NCBI RefSeq assembly: GCF_002909235.1
Contig: NZ_PHQQ01000033.1
Span: 1-55,416 of the forward strand
DNA from: Arenibacter catalasegens
GTDB taxonomy: Bacteria; Bacteroidota; Bacteroidia; Flavobacteriales; Flavobacteriaceae
Direction: 5' to 3'
DNA length: 55,416 nt
Shown here: piece after piece, positions 43,662-53,900 of the stretch
How positions within the stretch are numbered: position 1 is the stretch's first letter
Layout of the letters: each line of letters opens with the position of its first letter
The notes under the pieces: model-generated
Database searches by the model: none
Told to the model about the DNA's origin: nothing
What the model saw: the letters and a program-made list of their open reading frames with translations, nothing else
Position numbers and translations under genes: made by a program

Positions 43662-43692
43662 CAAATGTACAATTATTAAGTTGAATTCCAAA
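43662..43692 (-). promoter_or_regulatory. Promoter TTTG-N19-TACATTTG and leader hairpin for rplM
   Basis: On the minus strand TTTG (complement of 43689-43692), 19 bases, and TACATTTG (complement of 43662-43669) are a full consensus promoter. The leader then contains CCCGTT A AACGGG (complement of about 43647-43659), a small inverted repeat right after the start of transcription. An L13 leader motif has been proposed in Bacteroidia; I cannot confirm that this matches it. Confidence 0.72.
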
Positions 43693-44018
43693 TGGTTGTT
43701 TCTTATTATTTATAGTTTTTTCCAATAATGTGCTATCGAGGTGAATTTTGCAAACACTTTTAATCCAAATAAATACTTTTTACTTGCTAGGAGGCTTCTG
43801 GTTTGCTTCAAATCTGAATAGGGCCATTTGTCATATTAATAATTCTAAATACTGCAAAGGTAGTTGGGTTACTTTCTTGATTTACGAGGGATAGGGCTGA
43901 ATTTTTGTTTTATTTTTTAGGTGGTCCAAGAGGATATAAAGAGATTGGTGTAATTGTGTTGTTGGGATACTAATTTGTCTTATAATACGTTAGCTTTTTA
44001 AACGAAATAAATTTTAAA
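43693..44018. other. 326-bp divergent spacer, no gene seen
   Basis: The spacer lies between rplM and a lipoprotein gene. It contains TACCTTTG on the minus strand (complement of about 43856-43863), which fits the -7 consensus but has no well-spaced -33. No gene or other element is recognised. Confidence 0.3.
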
Positions 44019-44522
44019 ATGATGAAATTTAAATTTTTACTACTTTTTCTTGTTAGCGGTCTTTTCTTTTCATGTTCTTCGGATAGTAATAATGATAGTT
44101 CCAAAGATGATAAAATCGTGGGGGTCTGGCAGGCATATGAGTTAAAAGTTAATAATGATACAGCCAGTGATGATGAAAAAAGCGCCAGGGATTTATTGAA
44201 ATTTCTAACATTGAAAGACTGTTATGTCCTAAATTTCAATTTTCAAGAAGATTTTACTGTCATTATTGAAAATTCTGTTCAGTATCTTGAAATCGGTTTA
44301 AATTCCGAGGGGAATGGATTTGATATTCCTTGTCCAACAGAAAAGGATACCGAAACTACAATGTATGTTTATGAGAATGGTAAATTAACCTATACCGATG
44401 AAAATCAACAAATTATTGTGGTAGATGTCACTATAGATGGTGATGTTATGACTGTTAATGCGACTGATTTGGATATTCCAAATTTAAATGCGGGCGGACA
44501 ACTTATTTTTAAAAGAAAATAG
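44019..44522 (+). CDS. Lipocalin-like lipoprotein, hypothetical
   Basis: The 167-residue protein has a clear lipoprotein signal (KFLLLFLVSGLFFSCSSD, lipobox LFFSC), a Ser/Asn/Asp-rich spacer after the Cys, and then KIVGVWQAYELKV, which resembles the opening of the flavobacterial lipocalin-like domain. Beta-strand-rich sequence continues to GGQLIFKRK. Tandem ATG codons at 44019 and 44022 both fit as start. It is convergent with polA and shares the terminator between them. Ligand unknown. Confidence 0.75.
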   Translation: MMKFKFLLLFLVSGLFFSCSSDSNNDSSKDDKIVGVWQAYELKVNNDTASDDEKSARDLLKFLTLKDCYVLNFNFQEDFTVIIENSVQYLEIGLNSEGNGFDIPCPTEKDTETTMYVYENGKLTYTDENQQIIVVDVTIDGDVMTVNATDLDIPNLNAGGQLIFKRK

Positions 44523-44545
44523 GATTCGGAAAAATATATTATAAT

Positions 44546-44596
44546 GAAAAGCGGAATGCTCATAGATTAAGCCTAGATTATGCCGCTTTTTCTTTT
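44546..44596. terminator. Terminator between lipoprotein gene and polA
   Basis: AAAAGCGG and CCGCTTTTTC pair at the base, with partial pairing inside, across a 30-base loop region. It serves two convergent genes. Confidence 0.6.
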
Positions 44597-44610
44597 AAAT
44601 TGATTTTGGC

Positions 44611-47457
44611 TTAATGTGCTTCCAGCCAATTATTCCCTACACCCAATTCTACATCCAAGGGCACCGATAATTTGTAGGCATTTTCCATCTCGGATTTGAT
44701 CATGGTCTTTAATTCCTCCAATTCAGGTTTAAATACATCAAAAACCAATTCATCATGGACTTGAAGGAGCATTTTGCTTTTGTAATTTCCTGCTTCTAGC
44801 TTATTGTGAATATTGATCATCGCAAGTTTTATGATATCAGCAGCACTTCCCTGTATCGGAGCGTTTACGGCATTGCGTTCTGCAGCTCCCCGAACAATGG
44901 CATTGCTGCCGTTAATATCTTTAAGGTACCTTCTCCTGCCCAATACTGTCTGGACGTATCCGTTCTCCCTAGCGAAATCTATTTGTTCACTGATATAGTT
45001 GCGCAACTTGGGATAGGTCTTATAATAGGTTTCTATAAGTTCTTTGGATTCGGCTCGTGATAGGTCCGTTTGGTTGCTCAATCCGAATGCAGATACACCA
45101 TATATAATTCCGAAATTTACCGTCTTGGCATTGCTACGTTGTTCCCTTGTAACCTCTTCTAAGGGGATGTTAAATACTTTGGACGCTGTAGAAGCGTGAA
45201 TGTCTTCTCCGTTTTTGAACGCTTCTATCATGGTTGTCTCCTCACTTAAGGCAGCGATAATACGTAGTTCTATCTGCGAATAATCCGCCGCCAATAAGGT
45301 GTAATTTTGGTCTCTTGGAATAAATGCCTTTCGTACCTGTCTGCCCCGTTCTGTGCGTATGGGAATGTTTTGAAGGTTAGGGTTGTTGCTGCTTAATCTG
45401 CCCGTAGCTGCTACTGTTTGCATATAATCTGTATGTACCCTGCCAGTGCTTTCTTCTATTTGTTCGGGTAGTGCGTCTACATAGGTGCTCTTTAGTTTGC
45501 TAAGACCACGGAAGTCCAATACGCTCCGGATAATTTCATGGTCCTTTGACAAATAGGACAATACATCTTCCGCTGTAGAATATTGACCCGTTTTGGTCTT
45601 TTTGGGTTTGTCCACCAGCTTTAATTTGTCGAAAAGTATTTCACCCAATTGTTTTGGTGAAGCAATATTGAATTCTTGCCCTGCTTCCTTGTAAATCTTT
45701 GATTCCAAGTTTTTAATGTCGTTGTCCAAATCCTTGGCGAGCGAATTCAAAAATGCCTTATCCAAATTGATGCCTTCCTGTTCCATGTCCGCCAAGACAT
45801 GTAAAAGGGGAATCTCTATATCATTAAATAATTCTTCGGTGTTTGCCTCTTTCAATTCAGGTCTAAAGTGCTGGGCCAATTGAAAAGTGATATCTGCATC
45901 CTCTACAGCATATTCGGTTTGTTTGTCCAAGGGAACATCCCTCATGGATAATTGATTTTTTCCTTTTTTTCCGATTAGTTCGGTTATGGAAATAGGCGTA
46001 TAATTTAAATAAGTTTCCGCCAACACATCCATATTGTGACGCATATCTGGGTTTATGAGGTAATGGGCCAGCATGGTATCAAAACATTTGCCTTTTACGG
46101 ATACATTGTATTTGTGCAATACCTTGATATCATATTTTAAATTTTGCCCAATTTTTTCAATACTTTCAGCTTCAAAAAAAGGTCGCAGTTGTTCAATTAA
46201 CTGTTGAGCATCCGATCTGTCTTCGGGAAAGGGAACATAGAATCCTTTGCCGGCTTCCCAGCTAAAGGCAATACCTACCAGCTCTGCTGTAAGCGGATTT
46301 AACCCTGTAGTTTCTGTATCGAAACAAACGGAGGATTGCTTTGTTAAATTTTGGATAAAAAGTTTCATAGCCATGCCCGTAAGAACGCTTTGATATACGT
46401 GCGAAACTTCAGTAATATTCTTTCTGCTGGATACTTCCTTAATTGTACCCCCAGTTACTTGTCCGTCACCACCAAATAAGGAAAATTGACCACCACCTGC
46501 CTCGGCAGGTTTCTTTATTGAAGCTGGGCTACTCTCCTGTTTTCCGTTATTTGTACTGCCCTCATCAGATGCCTCGGAAAAGAGCTTTAGGAATTGGTCC
46601 TTAAGTCTTCGGAATTCCAATTCCTCGAATATCTCCTGAACTTTATCACCATCGGGCATGGTGAGTTCATAATCCTTGGCATTAAAGGTTACATCGCAAT
46701 CTATAAATATAGTAGCGAGTTTTTTGGATAGGATTCCAAGTTCGGCATTTTCTTGGACCTTCTCCTTCATTTTGCCTTTCAGCTTATCTGTATTGGCAAG
46801 TAAATTTTCCATGGAACCGAATTCCTCAATAAATTTTTTAGCGGTTTTATCACCAACGCCTGGTAACCCAGGGATGTTGTCACTGGCATCGCCCATCATT
46901 CCCAAATAATCTATAACCTGTTCGGGACGTTCAACGCCAAATCGTTTTTGGACTTCGGGGATACCCCATATTTCTATGCCGTTTCCTAATCTGGCCGGCC
47001 TATACATAAAGATGTTTTCGGAGACCAACTGTCCAAAATCTTTATCAGGTGTAACCATGAATACCTTATAGTCTTCCTTTTCAGCCTGCTTGGCCAAGGT
47101 GCCAATAATATCGTCAGCTTCCATTCCTTGTAATTCCACGACAGGAATATGCATGGCCTTTAATATGTTTTGTATGTAGGGTACCGCAATTTTTATGGCG
47201 TCTGGAGTGGCATCCCTATTGGCTTTGTATTCGGCAAACATTTCTGTACGGTCGGCACTGCCCCCCTTGTCGAAACAAACGGCCAAATGGTCTGGTTTTT
47301 CCCTTCTTATAACGTCCAATAAAGAATTCATAAATCCCATTATGGCAGAAGTGTCCATTCCCTTGGAGTTTATTCTTGGATTTTTGATAAGTGCGTAGTA
47401 ACCACGAAAAATGAGCGCGTATGCATCAAGTAAGAAAAGTCTTTTTTGTTCTGCCAT
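44611..47457 (-). CDS. polA: DNA polymerase I
   Basis: The 948-residue enzyme fills gaps and removes primers. The 5' nuclease domain (about 1-290) has LFLLDAYALIFRGYYA, FDKGGSADRTEMF, EADDIIGTLAK and MGDASDNIPGLPGVGDKTA. The 3'-5' exonuclease domain (about 365-540) keeps the acidic residues (CFDTETTGLN, DADITFQLAQ), so proofreading is probably active. The polymerase domain (about 560-948) has ADYSQIELRIIAALS, the O-helix KTVNFGIIYGVSAFG and motif C VHDELVFDV. A short low-complexity stretch near 300-335 separates the first two domains. Confidence 0.97.
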   Translation of the reverse strand: MAEQKRLFLLDAYALIFRGYYALIKNPRINSKGMDTSAIMGFMNSLLDVIRREKPDHLAVCFDKGGSADRTEMFAEYKANRDATPDAIKIAVPYIQNILKAMHIPVVELQGMEADDIIGTLAKQAEKEDYKVFMVTPDKDFGQLVSENIFMYRPARLGNGIEIWGIPEVQKRFGVERPEQVIDYLGMMGDASDNIPGLPGVGDKTAKKFIEEFGSMENLLANTDKLKGKMKEKVQENAELGILSKKLATIFIDCDVTFNAKDYELTMPDGDKVQEIFEELEFRRLKDQFLKLFSEASDEGSTNNGKQESSPASIKKPAEAGGGQFSLFGGDGQVTGGTIKEVSSRKNITEVSHVYQSVLTGMAMKLFIQNLTKQSSVCFDTETTGLNPLTAELVGIAFSWEAGKGFYVPFPEDRSDAQQLIEQLRPFFEAESIEKIGQNLKYDIKVLHKYNVSVKGKCFDTMLAHYLINPDMRHNMDVLAETYLNYTPISITELIGKKGKNQLSMRDVPLDKQTEYAVEDADITFQLAQHFRPELKEANTEELFNDIEIPLLHVLADMEQEGINLDKAFLNSLAKDLDNDIKNLESKIYKEAGQEFNIASPKQLGEILFDKLKLVDKPKKTKTGQYSTAEDVLSYLSKDHEIIRSVLDFRGLSKLKSTYVDALPEQIEESTGRVHTDYMQTVAATGRLSSNNPNLQNIPIRTERGRQVRKAFIPRDQNYTLLAADYSQIELRIIAALSEETTMIEAFKNGEDIHASTASKVFNIPLEEVTREQRSNAKTVNFGIIYGVSAFGLSNQTDLSRAESKELIETYYKTYPKLRNYISEQIDFARENGYVQTVLGRRRYLKDINGSNAIVRGAAERNAVNAPIQGSAADIIKLAMINIHNKLEAGNYKSKMLLQVHDELVFDVFKPELEELKTMIKSEMENAYKLSVPLDVELGVGNNWLEAH

Positions 47458-47501
47458 TATTTTTGATTCTTATTAAGATATGGGTTCTGTGAAATTGATA
47501 T

Positions 47502-48497
47502 TTAGGATTTCAAAAAAGTCTCCGTTGTATTGTTGCTTTGCCCAGCCTCCGAATAACTACTGTAGCTAAACCCTGGATGTATGCAGTAGCCACCCGTTTC
47601 TCCATTTTTATTTATGGCTATAAACCCAATTTGAAAATCTCTCCTGTCTTTGTTCTTTTCCATAATCCTTCTTACTCCTTCCTCACAAGCTTCTTGTGGC
47701 GATTTCCCTTGACGCATTAGTTCTACGATCAAGAAACTGCCAACTGTTCGTACTACCTCTTCCCCAACACCTGTTGCTGTTGCCCCGCCAACGGTATTGT
47801 CTACAAATAGTCCGGCACCTATTATTGGGGAATCGCCAACGCGTCCTGCCATTTTGTAACCCATTCCACTTGTGGTACAAGCTCCTGAGATATCTCCATT
47901 TTTATCAATGGCCAGCATGCCGATAGTGTCGTGGTTTTCTATATTGATAATGGTTTCGTATTTAGATTTCTTTTTCCATTCCAACCAATCTTTTTTAGCT
48001 TTTTCAGTCAGTAGGTTGGTTTTTGGGAACCCTTTTTCATAAGCAAATTGTTCCGCTCCTTTTCCCGCCAACATCACATGAGGGGTGTCCTCCATTACTT
48101 TTCTCGCAACAGAAATAGGATGAGCTATATTTTCCATGCATAGTACAGCTCCACAGTTACCGTCTTTATCCATAATACAGGCGTCCAAGGTGACATGGCC
48201 ATCCCTGTCCGGTCTGCCTCCGTTCCCAACGGTCTCATTGCTAAGGTCTGCTTCCTCTATCATTACACCTTGTTCCACGGCATCCAAGGAAGACCCTCCT
48301 TTTTCTAATACTTCCCAAGCCTTTGCTGTGGCATTCTTAAAATTCCAAGTGCAAATTACTATAGGCTTTACGCCTACAGGGGTATTTGCAGCTATGGGTA
48401 GTTCCTTTTTTGTTTCTTGACAGGATGCAAAAAGGGGCGCTGATATTATTCCGGCAGTACTCAGCGTGGAATTTTTAAGGAAATTTCTTCTTTTCAT
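47502..48497 (-). CDS. N4-(beta-N-acetylglucosaminyl)-L-asparaginase
   Basis: The 331-residue Ntn hydrolase cleaves the GlcNAc-Asn bond of N-glycans. The N-terminus has a twin-arginine-like motif (KRRNFLKN) followed by a hydrophobic stretch and LFASCQE, so it may be an exported lipoprotein. The self-cleavage site is NHDTIGML, where Thr becomes the nucleophile after cutting between Asp and Thr. The beta chain shows CTTSGMGYKMAGRVGDSPIIGAG-type sequence, split by substrate contacts. The protein is divergent from cutC and 44 bases from the polA start. Confidence 0.93.
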   Translation of the reverse strand: MKRRNFLKNSTLSTAGIISAPLFASCQETKKELPIAANTPVGVKPIVICTWNFKNATAKAWEVLEKGGSSLDAVEQGVMIEEADLSNETVGNGGRPDRDGHVTLDACIMDKDGNCGAVLCMENIAHPISVARKVMEDTPHVMLAGKGAEQFAYEKGFPKTNLLTEKAKKDWLEWKKKSKYETIINIENHDTIGMLAIDKNGDISGACTTSGMGYKMAGRVGDSPIIGAGLFVDNTVGGATATGVGEEVVRTVGSFLIVELMRQGKSPQEACEEGVRRIMEKNKDRRDFQIGFIAINKNGETGGYCIHPGFSYSSYSEAGQSNNTTETFLKS

Positions 48498-48539
48498 AAG
48501 ATTGTGTTACTTAATTTTAAGGTCCTAAATATAAGAAAT

Positions 48540-49268
48540 ATGATTGTAGAAATATGCGCCAATTCTTTAGAATCTGCGGTAAATGCCCAAAAAGCTGGTG
48601 CTGACCGAATTGAGTTATGTGCCGAACTGGGGGTAGGGGGGGTAACCCCTTCTTTTGGGATGTTGAAATTGATAAGGGAACATATTTCTGTTCCTATAAA
48701 TGTTTTGATCCGGCCTAGAAGTGGCGACTTTACCTACTCCGATCTAGAATTTGAGGTAATGAAAAGAGATATTGTATTGTGCCAAGAACTGGGTTTTAAT
48801 GGTATTGTTTCAGGTGTATTGCATAAGGACTTTACTTTGGATGTTGAAAGAACAAACCAATTGATCAAATTATCTAAGCATATGCAATTTACTTTCCATA
48901 GAGCTTTTGATTGGGTAAAGGATCCTATTTTAACATTGAAGCAATTGGAGGAATTGGAAGTGGATACCATATTGAGCTCTGGACAAAAGGATTCTTCTGT
49001 TGCTGGGATCGACTTGTTATCCGAGTTGTTAAAAAAGGCTAAGGAAATTGTTATTATGCCAGGAGGTGGTATACGGGATGCGAATGTGTTGGAATTTAAG
49101 AAGAAAGGCTTTGGGGCGGTTCATTTGTCCGGAATAGAATTTCATAAGACGCTAGATCATACACCAGTAGTTCCAATGAGCACGCCTAGTTTTCTTAGGG
49201 ATGATGAAATTGGAATTAGCAATCTGGAAAACATTAAGGAAGTTGTGCGGCTAGTTAAACAAAAGTAA
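48540..49268 (+). CDS. cutC: CutC family protein (copper homeostasis / TIM barrel)
   Basis: The 242-residue TIM-barrel protein begins MIVEICANSLESAVNAQKAG (ATG 48540). It contains RIELCAELGVGGVTPS, VLIRPRSGDFTYS, GIVSGVL, FHRAFDW and ILSSGQ, all CutC signatures. The molecular function is not settled; it has been linked to copper tolerance and may be an enzyme. An earlier start at 48504 would add 12 unsupported residues. The metallophosphoesterase gene follows after 50 bases. Confidence 0.92.
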   Translation: MIVEICANSLESAVNAQKAGADRIELCAELGVGGVTPSFGMLKLIREHISVPINVLIRPRSGDFTYSDLEFEVMKRDIVLCQELGFNGIVSGVLHKDFTLDVERTNQLIKLSKHMQFTFHRAFDWVKDPILTLKQLEELEVDTILSSGQKDSSVAGIDLLSELLKKAKEIVIMPGGGIRDANVLEFKKKGFGAVHLSGIEFHKTLDHTPVVPMSTPSFLRDDEIGISNLENIKEVVRLVKQK

Positions 49269-49318
49269 AAAACAGCCAAATGGTTTTGAAACCAATATCT
49301 TTACTAAAAAAATAAGGA

Positions 49319-50548
49319 ATGCTACGTTGGATTGTTTTTATTGTCATCTACATTATACTTGGAATTTATTCCTTGCAAGCGTTAAAGGCTGTAACGCGTT
49401 ATCCTTGGGTCTATTTTGTCTATATGGCACTATCACTCTTTGTTTTGGGCAATTTCATTTATCAATTTACCATGGGTGATGCCCCGGGTAGGGTCCTGAG
49501 CGTTCCAAAAAGTTATGCTTTTGGGCTGTTGCTTGCTATGCTCACTTTTATGTTGATAACCATAGTTTTTTTATTCTCCGAGGATATTTTTAGAGCTGTT
49601 ACCGCTAGCTATCACAAAATATTTGGAGGGACAAAGGAGTTTAGTCTTCCTCAGCGGAGGCGCTTTTTAAGTACGTTGGCCATGGGTATTGCCGCCTTGC
49701 CGTTCTCTGCCTTGTTGTACGGCATGGTGAAAGGGAAGTATAATTTTAAGGTGCTTAAATATAATTTGGAATTTGATGATTTGCCCAGTAGCTTCGACGG
49801 ATATCAAATTACCCAAATATCGGATGTGCACAGCGGAAGTTTTGATAATAGGGAGAAGATAGAATACGCTATTGACCTAATTAATAGGCAAAAAAGTGAT
49901 TTATTGCTATTTACTGGGGATATGGTGAATAATATGGCAGAGGAAATGCTTCCATGGAAAGGCCTATTTTCAACATTAAACGCCAAGGATGGTAAGTTTT
50001 CTGTTTTAGGGAATCATGATTATGGGGATTATGTGGAATGGGAAACCGAGGAAGCCAAGAGTAAAAATTTGACCGACCTTAAAAATTTGCAAAAGGAAAT
50101 GGGTTTTGATCTATTGCTCAATGACAGTAGGTATTTGCAAAAAGGGGAGGATAAAATTGCTTTGATCGGAGTTGAAAATTGGGGTCGGGGAGGATTTAAG
50201 AAGGCAGGAGACCTAAAGAAGGCAGCATCCAAAATTAATAAGGATGATTTTAAGATTCTAATGAGCCATGACCCTTCACATTGGGAGGATCAGGTCTTAA
50301 AGGATGATTATCATTATCACCTTACTTTAAGCGGGCATACACATGGTATGCAATTTGGAATAGAAATTCCTGGTTGGATCAAATGGAGTCCTGCAAAATG
50401 GAGATATAAATATTGGGCAGGGGTCTATGAAGAATTGGGTCAAACGATCAATGTAAACCGAGGATTTGGCTTTTTAGGGTATCCTGGAAGAGTGGGTATA
50501 TGGCCAGAAATTACAGTAATAACCCTAAAAAAGAAGTCTTTAACGTGA
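49319..50548 (+). CDS. Membrane-bound metallophosphoesterase (YkuE-like)
   Basis: The 409-residue protein has four N-terminal membrane helices (about 3-20, 35-52, 65-88 and 120-140). The calcineurin-like domain carries the metal and phosphate motifs: ISDVHSG, FTGDMVNN, VLGNHDYGD, MSHDPSHW and SGHTHGMQFG. The domain is probably oriented to the periplasm. YkuE-type enzymes are linked to lipid A precursor or other membrane phospho-substrates, but this is not settled. A 50-base gap to cutC suggests cotranscription. Confidence 0.9.
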   Translation: MLRWIVFIVIYIILGIYSLQALKAVTRYPWVYFVYMALSLFVLGNFIYQFTMGDAPGRVLSVPKSYAFGLLLAMLTFMLITIVFLFSEDIFRAVTASYHKIFGGTKEFSLPQRRRFLSTLAMGIAALPFSALLYGMVKGKYNFKVLKYNLEFDDLPSSFDGYQITQISDVHSGSFDNREKIEYAIDLINRQKSDLLLFTGDMVNNMAEEMLPWKGLFSTLNAKDGKFSVLGNHDYGDYVEWETEEAKSKNLTDLKNLQKEMGFDLLLNDSRYLQKGEDKIALIGVENWGRGGFKKAGDLKKAASKINKDDFKILMSHDPSHWEDQVLKDDYHYHLTLSGHTHGMQFGIEIPGWIKWSPAKWRYKYWAGVYEELGQTINVNRGFGFLGYPGRVGIWPEITVITLKKKSLT

Positions 50549-50585
50549 TTTTTACAGCTAGCTTCCCGAAAAAATGATAGCACTG

Positions 50586-50615
50586 GTTGTGTTTTAACAT
50601 TTTTTCTTATTTTTG
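50586..50615 (+). promoter_or_regulatory. Promoter TTG-N18-TATTTTTG for the thioredoxin-like gene
   Basis: TTG (50587-50589), 18 bases, and TATTTTTG (50608-50615) match the consensus, 23 bases before the ATG. Confidence 0.6.
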
Positions 50616-50638
50616 ATTTATAACCCAACGTATAGTAT

Positions 50639-50935
50639 ATGTCTAAATTTGGTGAATTAATTGATATAAGTGTTCCTGTGCTATTGGATTTTTACGCAGA
50701 GTGGAACGAACAGTCAACAGCCATGCATCCTGTACTTCGGGATGTAGCCGCCGCTTTGGGCGATAAGGGTAAAGTTATTAAGATCGATGTGGATAAGAAT
50801 AAAGAGCTTTCCCAGGCCTTAAGAGTGAAAGGTTTGCCCACCTTGATGATATACAAGAAAGGTGAGATGGTTTGGAGGCAGAGCGGGGAACAGGATGCAA
50901 ATACTCTTATAGGTATCCTTAATGAGTATCTATAG
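50639..50935 (+). CDS. Thioredoxin-fold protein without the redox cysteines
   Basis: The 98-residue protein aligns with thioredoxin over its whole length: VPVLLDFYAEW, then NEQS at residues 23-26 where thioredoxin has CGPC, MHPVLRDVAAALGD, KVIKIDVDKNKEL, and the cis-proline loop KGLPTLMIYKKGEM. With both active-site cysteines replaced (Asn23 and Ser26) it cannot do thiol exchange by the usual route. Conservation of the rest implies another use, such as a binding or chaperone module. It has its own promoter and a terminator. Confidence 0.9.
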   Translation: MSKFGELIDISVPVLLDFYAEWNEQSTAMHPVLRDVAAALGDKGKVIKIDVDKNKELSQALRVKGLPTLMIYKKGEMVWRQSGEQDANTLIGILNEYL

Positions 50936-50951
50936 TTAATTTAAAACGTAT

Positions 50952-50984
50952 AAAAAAACCGAGACATATGTCTCGGTTTTTTTT
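50952..50984. terminator. Bidirectional palindromic terminator
   Basis: A7 CCGAGACAT/ATGTCTCGG T8: a perfect palindrome between the convergent thioredoxin-like and DUF2723 genes. Confidence 0.92.
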
Positions 50985-50991
50985 ATATTCT

Positions 50992-53900
50992 TTATTCGGG
51001 AATTGCAATGCTGTCCAATTCTTCTTCTGGTATGACGTCCATAATAGTGGAGTCCATTATATCTGGATCCGATGTCGGAGCCTGTATATTCTCCATGGGG
51101 TCGTTACGGTAAAATCGTTCGAACTTCGCAATATATTCATTAAAAATAAGAGTCTCCTTTTCGGCATTCTCCTTATCCTGATTGGTAATCAGAATATCTA
51201 TATTTCTACTGTATGCCTCCAAATCCGGAATAATTTCGTCAAGGAAGAGACGTTGTTCCTCAAAAGGTAAATTGGCGAAGTAATCCAATCGCTCCTGATA
51301 AATAATTTTAAGTTTTTGAAATAGACTTCTGGCTTTATCGGTTTCCCCTACTTTATAATAGCCATCTACAAAGGGCTCTACAAAAGCGTAATAACCAAAA
51401 TATTCAACAGGCATATTCTCCATTGCAATATTGATAACATCCTTTGCCTTTTCTATCTTGTTATCGTTGATCAATGTTTCGGTAAGTCGGGCTAAATTAC
51501 CTCTATATGAGAGTCCTTGTGTACGGGTTTGGACGTCGTGATAAATATTCGCGCTTCCGGCATTGCCCCAATCCCATTTTTTTACGATGTCGTACATAAG
51601 GTCGGCATCTACCCTTCCCATTTCGTAAGAACTTCTATTTGTTGTTTTAATAGGGACCAGTTTGTAAACTAGGCCATCCAATTGAAGGTAATCCTTCATC
51701 CAAATATACTCTGCCGGGTCAAAACTTCCTCCAGAGAAATATATGGGGCGCTTCCAATCATTGTTGGCGATAATATCCAACATGAGGATGCGGTTTTTGG
51801 GTAGCGCGCTTTTTGGAAGGTCTATATCTATGTAGTCTACAATCAGGGCCGAGTCTTTTGCCTTCACCAATCCACTCTCTAAGACATTTTTCTTATTTAC
51901 AGGTACCCTAATTTTATTGGTAGGATAAAAAACCACATCCAAATTGCTTTCGGAGTACTGACTTAAATCTGCACCCTTCTTTTGAAGAATACTTCTAAAT
52001 TTTGTTTGGTCTTTATCACTTCCGACCCAGTTCATAAAGTCCTTAATGTCCCATCTACTTTCAGTAAGTTCGTTGAAGTATATCGCATCCCTTGAGCCCC
52101 AACGGTACACCTCATGTGTAAGTTGTGAAGGTATAGCGTCGCTTTCATATGCCTTCTTCTTCATTTGGTCTATGTACCAATCAGTTGCAAAAAGGCTAGT
52201 ATTTACTACACGTACATCTGTCCTGAATCCTTCAATTTCTTGAGCGTACCACAGTGGGAAAGTATCGTTATCCCCTATGGTGAACAAAATGGCACCGGCA
52301 TCTTCCTTAGTGGATTGCAAGTACGCCTTTGCGGTGGACTTTGCTGTAAATCGATCTGATCGGTCATGGTCGTCCCAGTTTTGGAATGCCATAACCCCAG
52401 GTACGGCCAAAAGACATAAGATAGTCAAGCCCGGAGCCAAAATCTTGGGACTTAACAATTTTTGGAATTCATCAAAAAGCCCATATACACCAAGTCCTAT
52501 CCATATGCCGAAAACATAAAAGGAACCAACAAGGGAATAGTCCCGCTCCCTAGGTTGAAAAATGGCAGGATTGGTATAAAACTGAATTGCAATACCTGTG
52601 AACATAAAGAACACAAACAATGCCCAGAATTGCTTGGGATTCTTGCTTACTTGGAAGATAAGACCAATAATGCCCAGTAGCAGTGGCAAGAAGAAATAGG
52701 TATTTCTTCCTTTATTGTTCTTAATATCGCTTGGGAGGTTTTCCTGACTTCCTAGTCGGGCATTATCAATAAAGTTTATGCCACTTAGCCAATTCCCGTG
52801 ATTGTCATATCTGCCTTGGATGTCATCTTGCTTGCCAACATAGTTCCACATAAAATAACGCCAGTACATGTAGCCAAATTGGAACTCGAACATGTATTTG
52901 ATATTCTGCATAACGGTTGGAGGCTCAACTTGGATGTATTCGCCAAACTCCCTTAGAAATTTCATATATTGGGAAGTGTCTATTTCTCCCTTGGCATAAC
53001 CGTCTTTAAATTGGTTTACGGCATCCCTTAATTCATTGTTTCCAAGATAATCCGATTTGATCTTAAAAGTCAGCGGATCAAAATACTTCATGTAATTCTC
53101 TGCATTTTGTTCGCTCCACATACGCGGAAGAAGACCAACGTGCAGAGGATTTGGCCCTTGTAGGGCATCTTTGTAATTATTGACTATAATGTATTTACCG
53201 GCCTTTAGGTCTTTTTCGTATTTGGGTTTCTCATCTTTTTCATCCCCGGCAGGGGCAAAAGTGTCCGAATAGTATGCACCATAAACTGGACTATCTACTC
53301 CAGGGTATTGTTCCCTATTGTAATAGGCCAATAAAGACCGGGCATCCGAAGGGTCATTTTCATTGATAACCACGTCTGCATTTGCTCTAATGGGCAACAT
53401 TAGCCAAGAAGAAAACCCTAAAAATAAAAACATTAGGCAAAGCACAATGGTATTGGCTATAGTATAGTTGTTATTACGTGTATATCTTAATCCCCAGTAG
53501 AAGACTGCAATAAAAATGAGGCCCATTATTATGGTGCCGGAGTTAAATGGTAGGCCAATAGTGTTGATAAAAAATACCTCGCTCCAACCAAAAACATTCA
53601 ATACATAGGTCAGGGAAAACTTATAGACCAACATCAATATGGCCACTACGATAATATTTGCCAAAAGGAAATTTTTTATTGTAGTGGTTTTGTAGGTTTT
53701 AAAATAGTATAATAGACCAATGGTAGGAATGGCTAGGAAGCCCATAAATTGAATTCCAAATGTAAGCCCTACCACATAGGCGATGAGTATAATCCATTTA
53801 TTGCCTCTAGGATTCTCCAAATCGTCCACCCATTTTAATCCAAGCCATAGTAATAATGACATGATTAAACTGGCCATGGCGTAGACCTCTGTTTCTGTGG

